Positions 60,579 through 64,000 of a stretch of DNA of 64,000 nucleotides are shown here, piece by piece. A model generated the notes under the pieces. The model made no database searches. It was not told the DNA's origin and worked only from the letters and a program-made list of their open reading frames with translations. A program made the position numbers and the translations under genes. Within the stretch, counting starts at the first letter, position 1. Each line of letters opens with the position of its first letter. Source of the DNA: Budvicia diplopodorum (GTDB lineage: Bacteria; Pseudomonadota; Gammaproteobacteria; Enterobacterales; Enterobacteriaceae); the NCBI RefSeq assembly GCF_009800925.1, contig NZ_WOYF01000005.1:124001-188000 (forward strand), given 5' to 3'.

Positions 60579-61949
60579 CTATTTCTTTTTCACCGGCCGC
60601 TGCCAGCCGCTAATATGCCGTTGCCTGACCCGACTAATCACCAGTTCATTCTCACCAACATCGCTGGTCACCGTGGTTCCGGCACCAATGGTAGCGCCGT
60701 TGGCTACGCTGACGGGCGCAACAAGTTGAGTATCCGAGCCAACAAACACGTCATCACCGATAATGGTCTTAAACTTATTGGCGCCGTCATAGTTACAGGT
60801 GATAGTACCTGCACCAATATTGACCCGATCGCCAATATCGGCATCGCCCAAATAGGAGAGATGACCGGCTTTAGAACCTTTACCCAAACGCGCATTTTTG
60901 ATTTCAACAAAGTTGCCAACGTGAGCGTCTTGCTCCAGCTTAGCGCCGGGGCGCAGGCGGGCAAAAGGCCCAATCGTACAGCCCGTGCTGAGCTCTGCAT
61001 TTTCAATGACGCTGTAGGGGCTGATAATGCTGTCATTATCAATCACGCAGTTTTTCAGTATGCAGCCGCTGCCAATATGTACCCGATCGCCTAACACCAC
61101 CTGACCTTCAATAATCACATTGGTATCGATGGTGATATCGCGGCCGTGAATTAATTCACCGCGCAGATCAAAACGGGACGGGTCATTAAGCATAACGCCG
61201 GCAAGCAATAGGCGCTCGGCCTGCTCTGACTGATAGACTCTTTCCAAACGGGAAAGCTGTAGACGGTTATTCACCCCTTCAACTTCGCTTAAGCGGGATG
61301 GGTGAACGGCTTCAATGCATTTACCTTCGGCGTGAGCTAAGCCGATGATATCGGTAATATAGAACTCACCCTGAGCGTTGTTGTTGTCGAGCTTGGTTAA
61401 CCAGCGCTTTAAATCATTGCCGCTGGCAACCAGAATTCCAGTATTGATTTCGTTAATCTTATGCTGTTCCGGCGTGGCATCTTTGTGCTCAACGATACTC
61501 ACAATACGATCGTCTTTACGCACGATACGACCATACCCGCTAGGGTCGTCAAGCTTCACCGTCAATAGGCCAATGCCGCCTTCTGGCTTAGCGTCCACTA
61601 AGCGACGAAGGGTATCTTCACAAATTAGCGGCACGTCACCGTACAGCATGAGTACGTTTTCATCGTCAGCAAAATAGGGGGCCGCCTGCTGCATCGCATG
61701 GCCGGTACCCAGCTGTTCAGCCTGTAAAACCCAGTTAATAAACCGATCGGCTAAAGCCTTTTTAAGTAGGTCACCGCCGTGGCCGTAAACCAGATGAACC
61801 TGTTTTGCACCCAGTTTAGACGCTGTATCAATGACGTGCTGTACCATCGGCTTACCGGCCAATAAATGCAGTACTTTTGGAACATCTGAATACATACGCG
61901 TACCCTTACCGGCGGCAAGAATAGCTACGCTAAGTTGAGACATTGACAT
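60579..61949 (-). CDS. glmU: Bifunctional GlcNAc-1-P uridyltransferase / acetyltransferase
   Basis: A 456-aa enzyme, the E. coli length, from ATG 61949 (AGTAGG six bases upstream); earlier in-frame codons give no homology. The N-terminal pyrophosphorylase has [18 protein letters not shown], and the C-terminal half is a left-handed beta-helix of hexapeptide repeats (for example [18 protein letters not shown]). It makes UDP-GlcNAc, the next steps after GlmS and GlmM. Confidence 0.96.
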   Translation of the reverse strand: MSMSQLSVAILAAGKGTRMYSDVPKVLHLLAGKPMVQHVIDTASKLGAKQVHLVYGHGGDLLKKALADRFINWVLQAEQLGTGHAMQQAAPYFADDENVLMLYGDVPLICEDTLRRLVDAKPEGGIGLLTVKLDDPSGYGRIVRKDDRIVSIVEHKDATPEQHKINEINTGILVASGNDLKRWLTKLDNNNAQGEFYITDIIGLAHAEGKCIEAVHPSRLSEVEGVNNRLQLSRLERVYQSEQAERLLLAGVMLNDPSRFDLRGELIHGRDITIDTNVIIEGQVVLGDRVHIGSGCILKNCVIDNDSIISPYSVIENAELSTGCTIGPFARLRPGAKLEQDAHVGNFVEIKNARLGKGSKAGHLSYLGDADIGDRVNIGAGTITCNYDGANKFKTIIGDDVFVGSDTQLVAPVSVANGATIGAGTTVTSDVGENELVISRVRQRHISGWQRPVKKK

Positions 61950-62264
61950 AAACAACCTACTAAAAAATTGATTGGCGAAAGTAAACCTGTTTAGCAACGA
62001 AATTGCTACTTATTTCTCATCGAAAACTACCCACAGGCCTTACGCCATAAGGGGTAATGAAAAAAACGCGGTTTACCGATAAATAGTCAAAAAACCGTCT
62101 GCATTCGGAGACAGATTTTCACTGATTATGGTGAAATAATAACGTGTTATCGCCACGGATAAACAACTTTATTCTAATCACATAATAAGTTAACAAAAAA
62201 CGGGAAAAATCCGTTTTACCCCCAATAATCTTAGGTAAGAACGGCTGTTGGTGATAACCAACAA
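61950..62264. other. Intergenic region upstream of glmU
   Basis: About 315 bases with the glmU promoter region and the downstream terminator of the hydrolase gene. No gene is seen. In E. coli atpC lies here; the atp operon is not adjacent in this genome. Confidence 0.6.
62197..62217 (-). terminator. Terminator of LCAT-family gene
   Basis: On the minus strand, AAAACGG/CCGTTTT with a seven-base loop followed by T residues, 48 bases after the hydrolase stop. Confidence 0.65.
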
Positions 62265-62278
62265 TTAACCTAGCCGTT
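62240..62278. repeat. Two-part cruciform at the hydrolase stop codon
   Basis: Outer arms AACGGCT/AGCCGTT (62240-62246, 62272-62278) enclose an inner hairpin TGTTGGT/ACCAACA (62246-62252, 62257-62263). It spans the stop codon of the hydrolase gene. Confidence 0.45.
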
Positions 62279-63509
62279 TTTGTCTTTCTACCGCTAAATC
62301 AAACGCTAAACTTTGCAAGTTGGGCGTATGGTTAATCAGTGCCCGATGCGTTCTGGCCTGACTGACGTAAATATAGCTCTGCCCCCAAGGCTGATGGTGA
62401 GTATCGCGAACCACCGGACCACAACGCTCGGTAAGTAAACCACTCAACGGCAAATGATCGTCTCCGGCCGCCAGCGTTTGTGAAGCAAGTTGAGGTACAT
62501 CGCGCAAAATACTGTTGGCCTGAAAATACCAACGCTGGCGATGATAGACGGCGGCTTTGACCGCCTGATTATTATCGCTTAGATACCAAACCTGAGGAAC
62601 CGTCTGTTCTAACGGTGAAGCGCCGGCAATGCTGGCCGCGAACGCTTTAGCATTCAATAAATTTTGGCCTAGGCTATTTCTGACTCGCTGGCACTGTGGC
62701 GAAACCTCAGCGCCGGATGCCCGATATGGCCCCATTTGATAATGCTGCCAACACTGAGGGTCATATATATCAAAGTCCTTCAGCGGCTGGCCGTGAATAT
62801 CAATAACGCTCGGGTTAGGTGGAAGAAGCTGATAGGCGCTAGGGTAACTGGCAATATCGTCTGCAGAAAAACCATGAAGATACCGGGTTGCCGCATAGTA
62901 ACCGGTGTCCATCATCGACAGCGCATGGAAAGTACCCTGCCACGGAGGGCCAAAAGAGTACCATTTAGCGATAGTTTCACGATTTTCAGCGGTAGTATTG
63001 CGCAGCCAGTAGCGGACAGCCAGATTTGAGGCCGACTGCCCAATGAGTACAATTTTCTGATCGGCACCGAACAGCGCTTTCAGCCGTTGAACTTCAGCAT
63101 CTAAACGGTCAGCTAACCGTCGGTGATCGGCCCGCCAGTCGTGGCCGAGAAAAAACAGATCCTGCCCTTCCTGATAACCGAGTGCCGTTTGTAAAACCCG
63201 CTTTAATTCTGCCGTTACTAAAGTATGCAATAAGCCCGGCACAATGGTAAAAGCGTGCAGTTGCTCACTAGCTAAAATCTGGGTTCGATGGGCTTCGCTA
63301 TCCAGATATTCATAGGGCTGACGGGCAAAAAAGCCTCCCGAATCTCCCCATATAAATTTCTGTTGCTGGCGATCGTACAGCTTAGTGCCAAGGATACCGG
63401 GAAGGTAAATCACCGGCAGGTTCTGGTGTTTACCTCCCAGCCCCGCGCGGCGAAGCTTAGCGGCTATCGATTGCGCTCGAATAGCCGAATACCCCCAGTT
63501 CAATGGCAT
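62265..63509 (-). CDS. LCAT-family alpha/beta hydrolase
   Basis: A 414-aa protein. The N-terminal oxyanion region is VIYLPGILGTKLYD (LCAT/PDAT-like), FLGHDWRAD follows, and the nucleophile elbow is IGQSASN with Ser159 where family members usually have GHSMGG. AGDDHLPLSG near the C-terminus may hold the catalytic acid and His. Probable lipase, phospholipase or acyltransferase; no signal peptide. It follows the zinc-ribbon gene by one base. Confidence 0.75.
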   Translation of the reverse strand: MPLNWGYSAIRAQSIAAKLRRAGLGGKHQNLPVIYLPGILGTKLYDRQQQKFIWGDSGGFFARQPYEYLDSEAHRTQILASEQLHAFTIVPGLLHTLVTAELKRVLQTALGYQEGQDLFFLGHDWRADHRRLADRLDAEVQRLKALFGADQKIVLIGQSASNLAVRYWLRNTTAENRETIAKWYSFGPPWQGTFHALSMMDTGYYAATRYLHGFSADDIASYPSAYQLLPPNPSVIDIHGQPLKDFDIYDPQCWQHYQMGPYRASGAEVSPQCQRVRNSLGQNLLNAKAFAASIAGASPLEQTVPQVWYLSDNNQAVKAAVYHRQRWYFQANSILRDVPQLASQTLAAGDDHLPLSGLLTERCGPVVRDTHHQPWGQSYIYVSQARTHRALINHTPNLQSLAFDLAVERQKRLG

Positions 63510-63510
63510 A

Positions 63511-64000
63511 TCAGCGCCTCCTGAGCGGCAGGAAGGTTAAAGGAACATCTTCGCTTGCCTTATTGGTTTGCTCAGCGCCGGTCACCGGGAAATGAGCCCG
63601 ATCGTATACTTCAAAGATCTGGCACCGGTTGCCCGGCGAATGGTAAAGCCGAATACCCTCAGCCCGATCGTCACTTTTAGATAGCATAAAACGGTCACAG
63701 CTATTGCGACCAGGCTCTCCCACCGGGTGACCATCGGCTGAAATAAATTGGTAAAACAGCTCCGAGTCGCCCGAATGTTCAACGTGACAGGCCTGAATAG
63801 CGCCGCGGAACATATGGGTAGAACAGGCTAAACCCGACGGTATTTCAGCAATAAGCGGTTTGGCTTTTTCAGCCTGCCACGGCAGCAAAATTGGTGACGT
63901 AATGCCGCACTGCGGGCAATGGCCGTTATCCAAGAAAGATCGGGCAATCAGGCCACTACGTTGAACCCACGGAGTATGGCATTCAGGGCAATAGGAGTTA
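63511..64000 (-). CDS. Zinc-ribbon protein of unknown function (5' end outside window)
   Basis: The frame stays open to base 64000, so the gene is partial; a TTG at 63933 is not a convincing start. The visible 162 residues contain CPECHTPW and CPQCG, two C-x2-C pairs that look like a zinc ribbon, then a domain of about 110 residues with HMFRGAIQACHVEH and YQFISADGHPVGEPG. I do not recognise the family. One base from the hydrolase gene, so the two are coupled. Confidence 0.6.
   Translation of the reverse strand, partial: NSYCPECHTPWVQRSGLIARSFLDNGHCPQCGITSPILLPWQAEKAKPLIAEIPSGLACSTHMFRGAIQACHVEHSGDSELFYQFISADGHPVGEPGRNSCDRFMLSKSDDRAEGIRLYHSPGNRCQIFEVYDRAHFPVTGAEQTNKASEDVPLTFLPLRRR

Noticed and set aside
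60525..61094. 189-codon plus-strand ORF
   Set aside because: Antisense shadow of the hexapeptide-repeat half of glmU.
62240..62278. Attachment site of an integrated element
   Set aside because: The nested inverted repeat could suggest one, but there is no integrase, tRNA or matching direct repeat nearby.

Overview
The window is a chromosomal segment of a gamma-proteobacterium of the order Enterobacterales. The yidC-yidD-rnpA-rpmH / dnaA-dnaN-recF-gyrB block, pstSCAB-phoU, glmUS, yieH, mdtG and a galactitol (gat) locus all read very close to their E. coli or Yersinia counterparts. Moderate GC, a Yersinia-type heme operon and relics of a TATACCC-ended repeat would fit Budviciaceae or Yersiniaceae, but the genus cannot be fixed from this sequence alone.

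Layout. 1-8400: housekeeping replication block. rpmH and dnaA diverge across a region with DnaA boxes. 8450-9190: a frameshifted IS200-type element between the gyrB and maeB terminators. 9276-16830: maeB, a YegP-like protein, a coupled ATP-grasp/acyltransferase pair, an MFS transporter and a small lipoprotein, with a possible short transcript between two terminators. 17196-31519: a continuous 17-gene aryl polyene (APE) cluster in the order apeC to apeR, ending with its own phosphopantetheinyl transferase. 31520-33600: a degraded islet with an orphan ORF, a broken second copy of parD, an intact-looking parDE pair, and remnants of rhuM and hsdS. 33613-39890: adenine permease with a PurR site, yieH, mdtG, and an amino-acid ABC transporter without an ATPase gene. 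40100-46356: Fur-controlled hemP-hemR-hemS-hmuTUV, with a miniature inverted-repeat element between hemP and hemR. 46987-53391: galactitol PTS and catabolism (gatZABCD, gatR, gatY). 53801-58430: pstSCAB-phoU behind two phased Pho boxes. 58518-61949: glmUS. 62265-64000: an LCAT-family hydrolase and a partial zinc-ribbon gene where the atp operon usually lies upstream of glmU.

How the genes work together. The APE genes form a complete type II polyketide pathway: starter ligase, two ACPs, KS/CLF pair plus extra KS, KR, two hotdog dehydratases, thioesterase, acyl- and glycosyltransferases, and a LolA/MMPL/lipoprotein export set. The product is expected to be an outer-membrane aryl polyene lipid. 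The heme, phosphate and galactitol loci are self-contained uptake systems, each with recognisable control sites. The accessory parts most worth attention are the ATP-grasp/acyltransferase/MFS group, the decayed parDE-rhuM-hsdS islet, the intercistronic transcript near 16.3 kb and the LCAT-hydrolase pair at the right edge.
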